Of a stretch of DNA of 64,000 nucleotides, positions 29,901-39,860 are shown in pieces (position 1 is the stretch's first letter; each line of letters opens with the position of its first letter). The notes below the pieces were generated by a model. It ran no database searches and was not told the DNA's origin. It was given only the letters and a program-made list of their open reading frames with translations. Source of the stretch: Lithodes maja (lineage: Eukaryota; Arthropoda; Malacostraca; Decapoda; Lithodidae). The stretch is from NCBI GenBank assembly GCA_037953745.1, contig JBAKBP010003175.1, positions 1 to 64,000 of the forward strand. Reading direction: 5' to 3'. The translations under genes were made by a program, and so were the position numbers.

Positions 29901-30488
29901 CACCCCCCTGAGCCTCTCACTGTGCCTGTGATGACGTTTAGCAGTCAAGGTGGAGAAGGAGAACGGGACAGTCAAGCTCAGGTGGAGGATAACTGGAAGG
30001 ATAAAAAGTTCAAATGGGTGCCTGAGTGTGAGAAGGTGTTTAGAGAAGTAAAACACCTGTTGTGCACTCACCCGATCCTCAGGGCCCCTGACTTTAGCCT
30101 ACCTTCCCAACTAGCAACGGAGGCTAGTGGTGTGGGGGCTGGTGCCGTCCTTGTGGAAAAGGACGATGATGGGCTGGAGCATCCTGTTAGTTTCTGCTCG
30201 GAGAGGTACAATTCGGCCCAGGGGAGCTGCTCTGTTGTCGAGGAGGAGCTGCTGGCGGTTGTACTTGCTCTGAGGCATTTCGAAGTCTGTGTTCCAGCCT
30301 ATGGTCCGGTCGTTGTAGTTTACCCAGATCGTCACCCTCTCAAGTTCTTGGACCAGTTTCACAATCGGAATATGAGGCTGACCAGGTGGTCACTAAGGTT
30401 ATTGGTATATAACCTGGACATACGCCATATTGCCGGTTGTGACAACTTGGTTGCAGATGGTCGTTCAAGGGTATATGATCCTGGGTAG
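26910..30488 (+). CDS. LTR-2 Gag-protease-integrase/RNase H remnant (copy 1)
   Basis: A frame of 1192 codons without stops. I choose ATG 26910 (Met-Ser-Tyr-Thr) to match the LTR-1 start. Order: N-terminal region; Gln-rich coiled coil with a duplicated 'ACELQQQQR' unit (about 165-195); SCAN-like capsid (about 245-420, 'QLMMLEQFFKS', 'NPRTLVEAAEMAD'); zinc knuckle CFSCHQEGHKANEC (about 478-491); protease LRDTGASQTLL (about 564). Then a partial integrase core ('DVATRYSDAYPMRNGSAR'), the integrase C-terminus with a GPY/F-type YTGPYRV and 'CHVNPMKEYERH', then RNase H to the end. In RNase H the first catalytic Asp of the usual TDAS is Glu (ATEASG), while EEELLAVV, YPDRHPL and VADGRSR are present. 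RT is entirely missing and the integrase lacks two of its DDE residues. Confidence 0.88.
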   Translation: MSYTGSEENGDTVRNVETEEQQYDDMVNQVNCEEDARIFLQWPVTAERLEGMERYGLQCLATAIGHAVTSSMTRDNLITCVLGRVTGERDGLSAQSPSAMLPLHSTPSHPSSLPTPGTLPQLGGGWQGGLPLGGPPVISNIVAPSPPSGLSPELLLQLELAKIEERKCQLQQQQRACELQQQQRACELQQQIELAKIEERKTISHEHIELAKIQAESTRYCADMDVEKSRVEATGQRLGAGNRVHEQSLSHLLKLVPVFDESGVTEFFTRFEKKCQEHQWPENKWAALVSSRLIGKGLKAYDALPLELCIVYEDLKEAVLRAYELQPETYRLKFQGVTKGRDSTFLEHARDLSDAMGNWLRSEKVTTFYEIKQLMMLEQFFKSTGGDLTLNLKEKNPRTLVEAAEMADRRLSLIRGCGSSQKYDVSAKDRYPPPPRNNDTFKQKSHETKTESKPYTTPYVKSQGPFTSQYKPKPKFMCFSCHQEGHKANECPSRPPPAAVSFAHGIGVFKRTSEFVRGISSEVNTLPVQKDPEGLFPVRDAFSDHRGLGCVEWGGRRHEVRILRDTGASQTLLRNFTGKPVNTARVVVVQGVNATRSYPLVRMKVEVDGVTRDLDVGIVEKLPVGGVDLLLGNDFAGPTSEAPPLVVAENLADVSKEEQEWVEKCPGQPMACVVTGDSASRESHSGQQSLDQRRKGTEKGLKVDAVESLVSADILGDSVLGPNIESEEDPVTVVEKAEDGLKKTMRQQRYAEREQREAKLNVGGGHELFRKHLDRLAPSDIRKLKLEDPEVLECGTGAVELKEDSVAQSRDVATRYSDAYPMRNGSARTVVRGLLVCFSRYGYPQEIHVVLFTAREVPGECLGFSPNELVFGHRVRGPLHMVEEVWEGAEKPCSMLKCVLNSREWMLRSLEWAGRNLTSSQALMKDRYDLKVELREFHVGQEVLTLLPLVDHPLSAKYTGPYRVVEELSDLVYLVATPDRRKRNQLCHVNPMKEYERHPPEPLTVPVMTFSSQGGEGERDSQAQVEDNWKDKKFKWVPECEKVFREVKHLLCTHPILRAPDFSLPSQLATEASGVGAGAVLVEKDDDGLEHPVSFCSERYNSAQGSCSVVEEELLAVVLALRHFEVCVPAYGPVVVVYPDRHPLKFLDQFHNRNMRLTRWSLRLLVYNLDIRHIAGCDNLVADGRSRVYDPG

Positions 30489-30949
30489 ATTGACACACTT
30501 TAGTTTGAATAGTATTTTGCGCTTGGTGCTTGTTGGCTCGCGGTTGTAGCCCAGCGTATTGGGTCGTAAAGCAGGAGTTGAGCGTTTGGTATAGAAGAAA
30601 AAACTAGGCTTGCCCCTATAGTGCAGCCGAAATAAACAAATTAAAAACAAAAATCAAATAAAAAAACTTTCTTTGATAGTTGAATTTTTTCAGTATGTTA
30701 TAGCAGTAATTCTGAGTTGCACTCCACTCAGAATGCTGGGCTAGAGAAGCTCGCTCTTGAGGAGCATAACTACATATAATTTAACCTATTGTGTTGGGAG
30801 GGTTATAATTTTGAAAACAAATGTTTTGTTGAAGAACTGTGCCAGATATTTTACTGCCGCTGGGTGATGGGAAGTGGAGATATAGCATGGGTTCTAACCA
30901 TCAGATTTTTGTGAGCCTTGGGGCCTCTGAGAAAAATCTTGGGGGGGGG
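30489..30949 (+). other. LTR-2 3' UTR and polypurine tract (copy 1)
   Basis: Non-coding, ending in a run of nine G immediately before the next LTR. The first 150 bp are nearly identical to LTR-1. Confidence 0.8.
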
Positions 30950-32739
30950 TGTGACGTTGACCACTCCGTTAGAACCGCATGGCTTGTCCTACAGTGACTC
31001 GCTAGGATCGCCAGGGCAGTGGATGGGGCTACAGTTTATGTATTAGAGTGTGCTTTATTTCATATGAAAGCTCGTGTCATGGGCAGTCCAGAAAGGCTCT
31101 TTGTTTTCGCCCATGTCAAGGCTTTATATATTTAATTGTAAAGTATATGTTTTGTCATTAACTAGTAATGATAGGATCTGGGAGAGAGAGAGGGAGTAGA
31201 ACAGAGTGAGAGGGGGCGTGCAGTGTTTTTTGTCCCGCTCGATGACGTCACGGCTGGCTGCCTCGCGGGGGTTGGTGGAGAGGGGTCCTTACCATGCTGA
31301 GCTCCCTTGCTAGTGGCTGGACGACTTGCAACCGCTAGTTTCCCGCGCGGCTCGAGCTAGTGCGAGTATATATACTGGTTCCTCGCCACTCTCTCCCTCA
31401 GATCTGGTTTCTAGAACGCATCCATCTTTATCCCTTGCAACCTGTCCCCGCTCTTACCTGAGAATCTTTTCCTCTGCCTATCTCTCTCATTTTCCATATC
31501 TTTCACCACCTTTATTAACATTATATCCCCTCTGGTTAACTCTGCAAAATCAGCTTCATGCTGGCCAGTTGTATTGTGTGTTAAGGTAGGTCTGATATAA
31601 CCTGTGTATGTTAGTTGTTAAGATAAGTGGATCACGAAGCATTGGTTGGCTTTCTTATTGCTGCTTCCTATAATTATTAGTGTTCTGCTGGATTAGATAA
31701 TGCTAGACTGGGAGTCTGATATAATAGGTATTGTTTCCTATGAGTGCTGGCTTTAGTTAAAAGCGGCACGACATACCTGAGAACTGGAGTTGATTGAGTA
31801 AATCCTAGTCTGTGTGCCATTGAGAGTAGAGCATGCACGAATGAGGGCTTTTTGCCTATACCATTCTGCACTGTTCTAGTCTCGATTGTTTGTCTTTGAG
31901 GTACGCCAGGAGAACGCTTAATACTTCGGTATTAAGGTTTCTCAAGAGAGCTACCCTTCATTATAACGTAATATTTGACACACAGACTTGAGATTTGCAC
32001 TAGGCTATGCAGCATGCCATGCGCACCAGTATCTCGTATCATTGACTCTAGCTAGACTTTGTCAATCATAGTAGACATTAAGTATATTAACCTAATTACT
32101 CTTTTTTATGCATACCCATTTATGATTACACAAGCATTTCGCAGCCTAGTTTGATGTATTGAGACACAAACGACTTAGGCTCTTTTTGTTGACAGGAATA
32201 CTGTATTGTGGCGATTATTATTAGTGTTGTAGTGTTTAGGATATTCTTGGCTCCGACGGCATTATATATTCTGCCTTTTTGTGTGCACAGCCTGCACGAG
32301 CATTGTTCCACTGCCTGCCTTTTTGGGTTCCATTTCCGATACGAGCATCTTTACAGCATCTAACATTTAAAGAAGATTCCTTGTTAGTGTTGAAGGACTT
32401 TAGTGCACTTTCTTTCATGCAGGAGTGCCTGACATTTATTGATTAAAGTAACGTAAGCTGTAACTTCTCTTACCACCTTACTTTGCATACCATAACCAAG
32501 CACCTTCGGTTATAGGTAATAATAGGCTGTTTTCACCTAACATTAAGCCTAGAGTAGACGCACATTTATTGAGAGTTTGATAGCCTATTATTGCATATAG
32601 AACTCTGTAGAGTATTTGTGTTCTTTGTTCACTGGGAATATACTTCAGAGGTTGGAGCTAGCGCTTTCCGTTGTAACATTTATGCCATTACTAGTCCAAT
32701 GAATAAGAGCCCTGATATATTTGAACCCCAGTCGTAACA
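30950..32739 (+). repeat. LTR-2 middle LTR (1790 bp), chimeric
   Basis: Its first 640 or so bases match the third LTR (TGTGACG, 'ggctctttg', 'aggt' insertion) and not the first. From about 31916 on it matches the first LTR at all eight sites where first and third differ. Confidence 0.95.
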
Positions 32740-32959
32740 AATGGCGACCTTACCCAGGATTTGGTGAACCTACATTTATTAGCAGGGAACAGTTGTTGTT
32801 TTGGAGAATATTTTGCGGGGATCAGCAAGAATATTTTTTTTTTTTTGCAACATAGTATAGCCCTTGAGTATTTCCGAGAATTTTTGTGTGTATATCGAGG
32901 TATAAGAGTTTGGGGTGCTTCTTTTCTGAATATTGTGGTGGGAAATTTTTGTGAGCATC

Positions 32960-35900
32960 ATGTCTTATACCGGATCAGAGGAGAATGGAGACACAGTACG
33001 TAATGTCGAAACTGAGGAACAGCAGTATGATGATATGGTTAATCAGGTGAACTGTGAGGAGGATGCTAGGATATTTTTGCAATGGCCTGTTACTGCCGAG
33101 CGGTTGGAGGGTATGGAGCGGTACGGTCTTCAATGCCTGGCCACAGCTATCGGTCATGCGGTTACTAGCAGCATGACCAGGGATAACTTGATAACGTGTG
33201 TACTGGGCAGGGTGACTGGTGAGCGAGATGGGTTGAGTGCTCAGAGCCCTTCGGCCATGCTTCCCCTACACTCGACTCCCAGCCATCCCAGTAGTTTGCC
33301 GACCCCGGGTACGCTTCCGCAGTTGGGTGGTGGCTGGCAGGGTGGGTTGCCCCTGGGGGGACCACCGGTAATTTCAAACATTGTAGCACCTTCACCTCCT
33401 TCAGGGTTATCTCCAGAATTATTGCTTCAGCTTGAATTAGCTAAGATCGAAGAGAGAAAATGTCAGCTTCAACAGCAACAAAGGGCATGTGAGCTTCAGC
33501 AGCAACAAAGGGCATGTGAGCTCCAGCAGCAAATAGAATTAGCCAAGATAGAAGAGAGAAAAACTATCAGTCATGAGCACATAGAGCTAGCAAAAATCCA
33601 AGCTGAGTCGACTAGGTACTGTGCCGACATGGATGTAGAGAAGTCGCGAGTAGAGGCAACGGGACAGCGACTTGGGGCTGGTAACCGTGTTCATGAGCAA
33701 TCTCTCTCGCACTTATTGAAATTGGTTCCGGTGTTTGATGAGAGTGGTGTAACAGAATTTTTCACACGCTTTGAGAAGAAGTGCCAGGAACACCAGTGGC
33801 CAGAGAATAAATGGGCAGCACTTGTATCCTCTAGATTAATAGGCAAGGGTCTTAAAGCCTACGATGCGTTACCTTTGGAGTTATGTATTGTGTACGAGGA
33901 TCTCAAGGAGGCTGTCCTGAGGGCTTACGAATTGCAACCAGAAACGTACCGTTTGAAGTTCCAGGGTGTAACTAAGGGAAGAGATAGCACCTTTTTGGAA
34001 CACGCCCGGGACTTGTCCGATGCTATGGGGAACTGGCTCCGATCGGAGAAGGTCACAACATTTTATGAAATTAAGCAGTTAATGATGTTGGAGCAGTTCT
34101 TTAAGAGCACGGGCGGTGATCTAACTTTGAACTTGAAGGAGAAAAACCCAAGAACTCTAGTCGAAGCAGCAGAAATGGCTGATCGACGGCTGTCGTTGAT
34201 TCGGGGTTGCGGGTCCTCACAGAAGTACGATGTAAGTGCTAAGGACCGTTATCCTCCCCCTCCCCGTAACAATGACACATTTAAACAGAAGAGCCATGAA
34301 ACTAAAACTGAATCCAAACCTTACACCACACCGTATGTGAAAAGTCAGGGGCCTTTTACATCACAGTATAAGCCGAAGCCGAAATTTATGTGTTTTAGTT
34401 GCCACCAGGAGGGTCATAAGGCAAATGAGTGCCCTAGTCGACCTCCTCCGGCAGCCGTGTCTTTTGCTCACGGCATTGGAGTGTTCAAGAGGACATCGGA
34501 GTTTGTTAGAGGCATTTCTTCCGAGGTAAATACACTGCCAGTGCAGAAGGATCCGGAAGGCTTATTCCCTGTCCGTGATGCCTTTAGTGACCACAGGGGA
34601 CTCGGTTGTGTGGAGTGGGGGGGTAGAAGACATGAGGTGAGAATTTTGCGTGACACTGGGGCATCGCAAACACTGTTGAGAAATTTCACTGGTAAACCTG
34701 TCAATACGGCGCGGGTGGTTGTGGTTCAGGGAGTTAATGCAACAAGGTCATACCCGCTTGTGAGAATGAAGGTGGAAGTTGATGGTGTGACTCGTGACCT
34801 GGATGTGGGAATTGTGGAGAAGTTGCCTGTTGGGGGCGTCGACCTCCTTCTCGGCAACGACTTTGCGGGACCTACTTCTGAGGCTCCACCCTTGGTCGTT
34901 GCCGAGAACCTGGCCGACGTGAGTAAGGAGGAGCAGGAGTGGGTTGAGAAGTGTCCGGGACAGCCTATGGCGTGTGTTGTCACCGGAGATTCTGCATCCA
35001 GGGAGTCACATTCTGGTCAACAATCTTTAGATCAGCGGAGGAAGGGTACCGAGAAGGGGTTGAAAGTTGATGCGGTTGAGAGTTTAGTATCAGCGGACAT
35101 TCTCGGGGACTCAGTATTAGGACCAAATATCGAGTCTGAAGAAGACCCAGTAACTGTTGTGGAAAAGGCAGAGGATGGGCTTAAAAAGACGATGAGACAG
35201 CAACGGTACGCAGAGAGAGAGCAACGGGAGGCCAAACTTAATGTAGGAGGGGGGCATGAGTTGTTTCGCAAACACTTGGATAGGCTTGCTCCTTCGGACA
35301 TTCGTAAGTTGAAATTGGAAGACCCGGAGGTTCTTGAATGTGGTACCGGTGCTGTCGAGTTGAAGGAGGACAGTGTTGCACAGTCGAGAGATGTAGCAAC
35401 GAGGTACTCTGACGCGTACCCTATGAGAAATGGGTCAGCGAGGACGGTGGTCCGAGGCTTGCTAGTGTGTTTTTCCCGGTATGGTTACCCGCAGGAGATT
35501 CATGTTGTTTTGTTTACTGCACGGGAGGTACCTGGGGAATGTTTGGGATTCAGCCCTAATGAGCTCGTCTTTGGACACCGTGTCAGAGGGCCTCTCCATA
35601 TGGTTGAAGAAGTATGGGAGGGCGCAGAAAAACCTTGTTCTATGCTCAAGTGTGTCCTCAACAGTCGAGAATGGATGTTGCGCAGTCTGGAGTGGGCTGG
35701 CCGTAATTTGACTAGCTCTCAGGCCCTCATGAAGGACAGGTACGACCTCAAGGTTGAACTCAGGGAGTTTCACGTGGGTCAGGAGGTGTTGACTCTACTG
35801 CCCCTTGTAGATCACCCCTTATCCGCGAAGTACACTGGTCCTTATAGGGTGGTGGAGGAGCTATCGGACCTGGTTTACTTGGTAGCCACTCCAGACAGAC

Positions 35901-36538
35901 GGAAGCGCAATCAGTTATGTCATGTTAATCCCATGAAGGAGTATGAGAGGCACCCCCCTGAGCCTCTCACTGTGCCTGTGATGACGTTTAGCAGTCAAGG
36001 TGGAGAAGGAGAACGGGACAGTCAAGCTCAGGTGGAGGATAACTGGAAGGATAAAAAGTTCAAATGGGTGCCTGAGTGTGAGAAGGTGTTTAGAGAAGTA
36101 AAACACCTGTTGTGCACTCACCCGATCCTCAGGGCCCCTGACTTTAGCCTACCTTCCCAACTAGCAACGGAGGCTAGTGGTGTGGGGGCTGGTGCCGTCC
36201 TTGTGGAAAAGGACGATGATGGGCTGGAGCATCCTGTTAGTTTCTGCTCGGAGAGGTACAATTCGGCCCAGGGGAGCTGCTCTGTTGTCGAGGAGGAGCT
36301 GCTGGCGGTTGTACTTGCTCTGAGGCATTTCGAAGTCTGTGTTCCAGCCTATGGTCCGGTCGTTGTAGTTTACCCAGATCGTCACCCTCTCAAGTTCTTG
36401 GACCAGTTTCACAATCGGAATATGAGGCTGACCAGGTGGTCACTAAGGTTATTGGTATATAACCTGGACATACGCCATATTGCCGGTTGTGACAACTTGG
36501 TTGCAGATGGTCGTTCAAGGGTATATGATCCTGGGTAG
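32960..36538 (+). CDS. LTR-2 Gag-protease-integrase/RNase H remnant (copy 2)
   Basis: A second copy of the same frame, identical in all residues to 26910-30488. Same domain order (SCAN-like capsid, zinc knuckle, protease, broken integrase, RNase H) and the same missing RT. The start ATG at 32960 corresponds to 26910. It was duplicated with the LTR in one recombination event. Identity with no synonymous differences that I can see means the duplication is very young, or is an assembly duplication. Confidence 0.88.
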   Translation: MSYTGSEENGDTVRNVETEEQQYDDMVNQVNCEEDARIFLQWPVTAERLEGMERYGLQCLATAIGHAVTSSMTRDNLITCVLGRVTGERDGLSAQSPSAMLPLHSTPSHPSSLPTPGTLPQLGGGWQGGLPLGGPPVISNIVAPSPPSGLSPELLLQLELAKIEERKCQLQQQQRACELQQQQRACELQQQIELAKIEERKTISHEHIELAKIQAESTRYCADMDVEKSRVEATGQRLGAGNRVHEQSLSHLLKLVPVFDESGVTEFFTRFEKKCQEHQWPENKWAALVSSRLIGKGLKAYDALPLELCIVYEDLKEAVLRAYELQPETYRLKFQGVTKGRDSTFLEHARDLSDAMGNWLRSEKVTTFYEIKQLMMLEQFFKSTGGDLTLNLKEKNPRTLVEAAEMADRRLSLIRGCGSSQKYDVSAKDRYPPPPRNNDTFKQKSHETKTESKPYTTPYVKSQGPFTSQYKPKPKFMCFSCHQEGHKANECPSRPPPAAVSFAHGIGVFKRTSEFVRGISSEVNTLPVQKDPEGLFPVRDAFSDHRGLGCVEWGGRRHEVRILRDTGASQTLLRNFTGKPVNTARVVVVQGVNATRSYPLVRMKVEVDGVTRDLDVGIVEKLPVGGVDLLLGNDFAGPTSEAPPLVVAENLADVSKEEQEWVEKCPGQPMACVVTGDSASRESHSGQQSLDQRRKGTEKGLKVDAVESLVSADILGDSVLGPNIESEEDPVTVVEKAEDGLKKTMRQQRYAEREQREAKLNVGGGHELFRKHLDRLAPSDIRKLKLEDPEVLECGTGAVELKEDSVAQSRDVATRYSDAYPMRNGSARTVVRGLLVCFSRYGYPQEIHVVLFTAREVPGECLGFSPNELVFGHRVRGPLHMVEEVWEGAEKPCSMLKCVLNSREWMLRSLEWAGRNLTSSQALMKDRYDLKVELREFHVGQEVLTLLPLVDHPLSAKYTGPYRVVEELSDLVYLVATPDRRKRNQLCHVNPMKEYERHPPEPLTVPVMTFSSQGGEGERDSQAQVEDNWKDKKFKWVPECEKVFREVKHLLCTHPILRAPDFSLPSQLATEASGVGAGAVLVEKDDDGLEHPVSFCSERYNSAQGSCSVVEEELLAVVLALRHFEVCVPAYGPVVVVYPDRHPLKFLDQFHNRNMRLTRWSLRLLVYNLDIRHIAGCDNLVADGRSRVYDPG

Positions 36539-36999
36539 ATTGACACACTTTAGTTTGAATAGTATTTTGCGCTTGGTGCTTGTTGGCTCGCGGTTGTAGC
36601 CCAGCGTATTGGGTCGTAAAGCAGGAGTTGAGCGTTTGGTATAGAAGAAAAAACTAGGCTTGCCCCTATAGTGCAGCCGAAATAAACAAATTAAAAACAA
36701 AAATCAAATAAAAAAACTTTCTTTGATAGTTGAATTTTTTCAGTATGTTATAGCAGTAATTCTGAGTTGCACTCCACTCAGAATGCTGGGCTAGAGAAGC
36801 TCGCTCTTGAGGAGCATAACTACATATAATTTAACCTATTGTGTTGGGAGGGTTATAATTTTGAAAACAAATGTTTTGTTGAAGAACTGTGCCAGATATT
36901 TTACTGCCGCTGGGTGATGGGAAGTGGAGATATAGCATGGGTTCTAACCATCAGATTTTTGTGAGCCTTGGGGCCTCTGAGAAAAATCTTGGGGGGGGG

Positions 37000-38788
37000 T
37001 GTGACGTTGACCACTCCGTTAGAACCGCATGGCTTGTCCTACAGTGACTCGCTAGGATCGCCAGGGCAGTGGATGGGGCTACAGTTTATGTATTAGAGTG
37101 TGCTTTATTTCATATGAAAGCTCGTGTCATGGGCAGTCCAGAAAGGCTCTTTGTTTTCGCCCATGTCAAGGCTTTATATATTTAATTGTAAAGTATATGT
37201 TTTGTCATTAACTAGTAATGATAGGATCTGGGAGAGAGAGAGGGAGTAGAACAGAGTGAGAGGGGGCGTGCAGTGTTTTTTGTCCCGCTCGATGACGTCA
37301 CGGCTGGCTGCCTCGCGGGGGTTGGTGGAGAGGGGTCCTTACCATGCTGAGCTCCCTTGCTAGTGGCTGGACGACTTGCAACCGCTAGTTTCCCGCGCGG
37401 CTCGAGCTAGTGCGAGTATATATACTGGTTCCTCGCCACTCTCTCCCTCAGATCTGGTTTCTAGAACGCATCCATCTTTATCCCTTGCAACCTGTCCCCG
37501 CTCTTACCTGAGAATCTTTTCCTCTGCCTATCTCTCTCATTTTCCATATCTTTCACCACCTTTATTAACATTATATCCCCTCTGGTTAACTCTGCAAAAT
37601 CAGCTTCATGCTGGCCAGTTGTATTGTGTGTTAAGGTAGGTCTGATATAACCTGTGTATGTTAGTTGTTAAGATAAGTGGATCACGAAGCATTGGTTGGC
37701 TTTCTTATTGCTGCTTCCTATAATTATTAGTGTTCTGCTGGATTAGATAATGCTAGACTGGGAGTCTGATATAATAGGTATTGTTTCCTATGAGTGCTGG
37801 CTTTAGTTAAAAGCGGCACGACATACCTGAGAACTGGAGTTGATTGAGTAAATCCTAGTCTGTGTGCCATTGAGAGTAGAGCATGCACGAATGAGGGCTT
37901 TTTGCCTATACCATTCTGCACTGTTCTAGTCTCGATTGTTTGTCTTTGAGGTACGCCAGGAGAACACTTAATACTTCGGTATTAAGGTTTCTCAAGAGAG
38001 CTACCCTTCATTATAACGTAATATTTGACACACAGACTTGAGATTTGCACTAGGCTATGCAGCATGCCATGCGCACCAGTATCTCGTATCATTGACTCTA
38101 GCTAGACTTTGTCAATCATAGTAGACATTAAGTATATTAACCTAATTACTCTTTTTATGCATACCCATTTATGATTACACAAGCATTTCGCAGCCTAGTT
38201 TGATGTATTGAGACACAAACGACTTAGGCTCTTTTTGTTGATAGGAATACTGTATTGTGGCGATTATTATTAGTGTTGTAGTGTTTAGGATATTCTTGGC
38301 TCCGACGGCATTATATATTCTGCCTTTTTGTGTGCATAGCCTGCACGAGCATTGTTCCACTGCCTGCCTTTTTGGGTTCCATTTCCGATACGAGCATCTT
38401 TACAGCATCTAACATTTAAAGAAGATTCCTTGTTAGTGTTGAAGGACTTTAGTGCACTTTCTTTCATGCAGGAGTGCCTGACATTTATTGATTAAAGTAA
38501 CGTAACCTGTAACTTCTCTTACCACCTTACTTTGTATACCATAACCAAGCACCTTCGGTTATAGGTAGTAATAGGCTGTTTTCACATAACATTAAGCCTA
38601 GAGTAGACGCACATTTATTGAGAGTTTGATAGCCTATTATTGCATATAGAACTCTGTAGAGTATTTGTGTTCTTTGTTCACTGGGAATATACTTCAGAGG
38701 TTGGAGCTAGCGCTTTCCGTTGTAACATTTATGCCATTACTAGTCCAATGAATAAGAGCCCTGATATATTTGAACCCCAGTCGTAACA
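37000..38788 (+). repeat. LTR-2 third LTR (1789 bp)
   Basis: Begins TGTGACG after nine G, ends GTAACA, followed by AGAA. It carries eight private differences in its second half (for example 'agaacactta', one T fewer in the T run near 38153, 'gataggaata', 'cgtaacctg'). Confidence 0.96.
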
Positions 38789-38792
38789 AGAA

Positions 38793-39385
38793 TTAGTCAA
38801 TCGTCGACCCAAGCTTCCTCAATTCTGGGGTCAGATTCCATGGGTTAAGCCCCGACGCATGGCCACATCAATGAAGACAGGACTGCAGGGATAGAAGAAA
38901 ATGAATAAGAGGAATTCCCAGAAGCAACTGAGGTAGTACATGAAACGACAGAACTTCAAGATAACCCAGATTTTTAATCCGCCCCCGTCCACAGATCGTC
39001 AAACTGGCGGGGGCTTGTGATGGGACAAGCATAGACAAACCTCCCATTTACAATCACCTCACCATAAATGGGGTAAAAGCTAGACTCCTCATTGACACAG
39101 GGGTTCCTGTGGGGTTCCGTTCCTGTCTCTTCTCTTCTTTCTTCCAACAAAACAAAACCTCTTTTGGACCCCTCCAACCCTCCACCATAATTTTAATAGA
39201 AGAAAATGATGGCACTATTCCAAATTGTGGTGAAACTGCTTCGCTTTATGATACCACCCCCATTCATGATCACGGGGAACATCATTCTCTTATGATATTT
39301 CCCTCCCAAGAAACCAAGTACGATTGATGCTTAGGTTTTGACCTACTTACTTCCCTTAATGCCACCATTGACTTTAACACCTTAA
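38793..39385 (+). pseudogene. Gypsy-H gag end and aspartic protease
   Basis: After the AGAA duplication the gag frame resumes (Leu-Val-Asn-Arg-Arg-Pro). The protease lies at about 39030-39330 with 'NGVKARLLIDTGVPV', where the usual Ser/Ala after DTG is Val. It is followed by 'DXCLGFDLL' and 'NATIDF', the typical hairpin after a retropepsin active site. An in-frame TGA replaces one codon before CLGFDLL. A TTAA-flanked element interrupts the coding sequence right after NATIDF. Confidence 0.72.
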
Positions 39386-39856
39386 GAGCGGCCTAGGCGG
39401 TATATAATATGTAGCCACCAGCGGGGTGTTTTTACCCAAAATAGGGCTGTTTACGTGATCATTTTCATGCCTAAATAAGACCCAGAGTGTAAAACAAGTA
39501 TCTATCCCTGAAAGGGCATAAACAGAGCTTTCCAATGACACCATAACGATCCTTTTATGATGGCTAGTTTTCTTGCAACAACCGCGCAACGCGAGTGCAA
39601 AAAGCATGTAATTCGGCACTTTCCCCATACAATTCCGTATGTAGCGAGTGAGAGAGGGAGGGAGGAGGTGGGATTCCTGTCAGTAGGTTCGCCGCGGTGG
39701 TCTGGAGCAGTCATACGCTCGCTACTCTCCTGCCACCACTTGTCTCTCTCTCTCAGCAACATTACGTGCTGAAATTGCCACACGACCTATGTCGAGCGCC
39801 GCCAGATAGTCCAGATTTATTATACTCGACTTATGTTGCGCGCCGCTAGTTATGGG
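39386..39856. mobile_element. TTAA-flanked non-autonomous element (471 bp)
   Basis: Flanked by TTAA at 39382-39385 and 39857-39860. Removing the insert plus one TTAA rejoins Gypsy-H sequence. Termini are only weakly inverted (GAGCGGCCTAGGCGG versus CCCATAACTAGCGGC read inward). Two direct repeats near the right end share 'cga[c]tatgt' and 'gcgccgc' blocks. Not coding. Probably a piggyBac-dependent MITE. Confidence 0.5.
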
Positions 39857-39860
39857 TTAA

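Larger units (their letters stand above)
24904..38788 (+). mobile_element. LTR-2: tandem LTR-int-LTR-int-LTR Gmr1-like element
   Basis: Three LTRs (24904-26689, 30950-32739, 37000-38788) alternate with two internal regions of 4260 bp each that look identical. The whole is flanked by a 4-bp target duplication AGAA (24900-24903 and 38789-38792), so it was one insertion later enlarged. The middle LTR is chimeric, as expected from unequal crossing-over. The element is related to LTR-1: same primer site, same gag type, near-identical 3' region. Confidence 0.95.
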
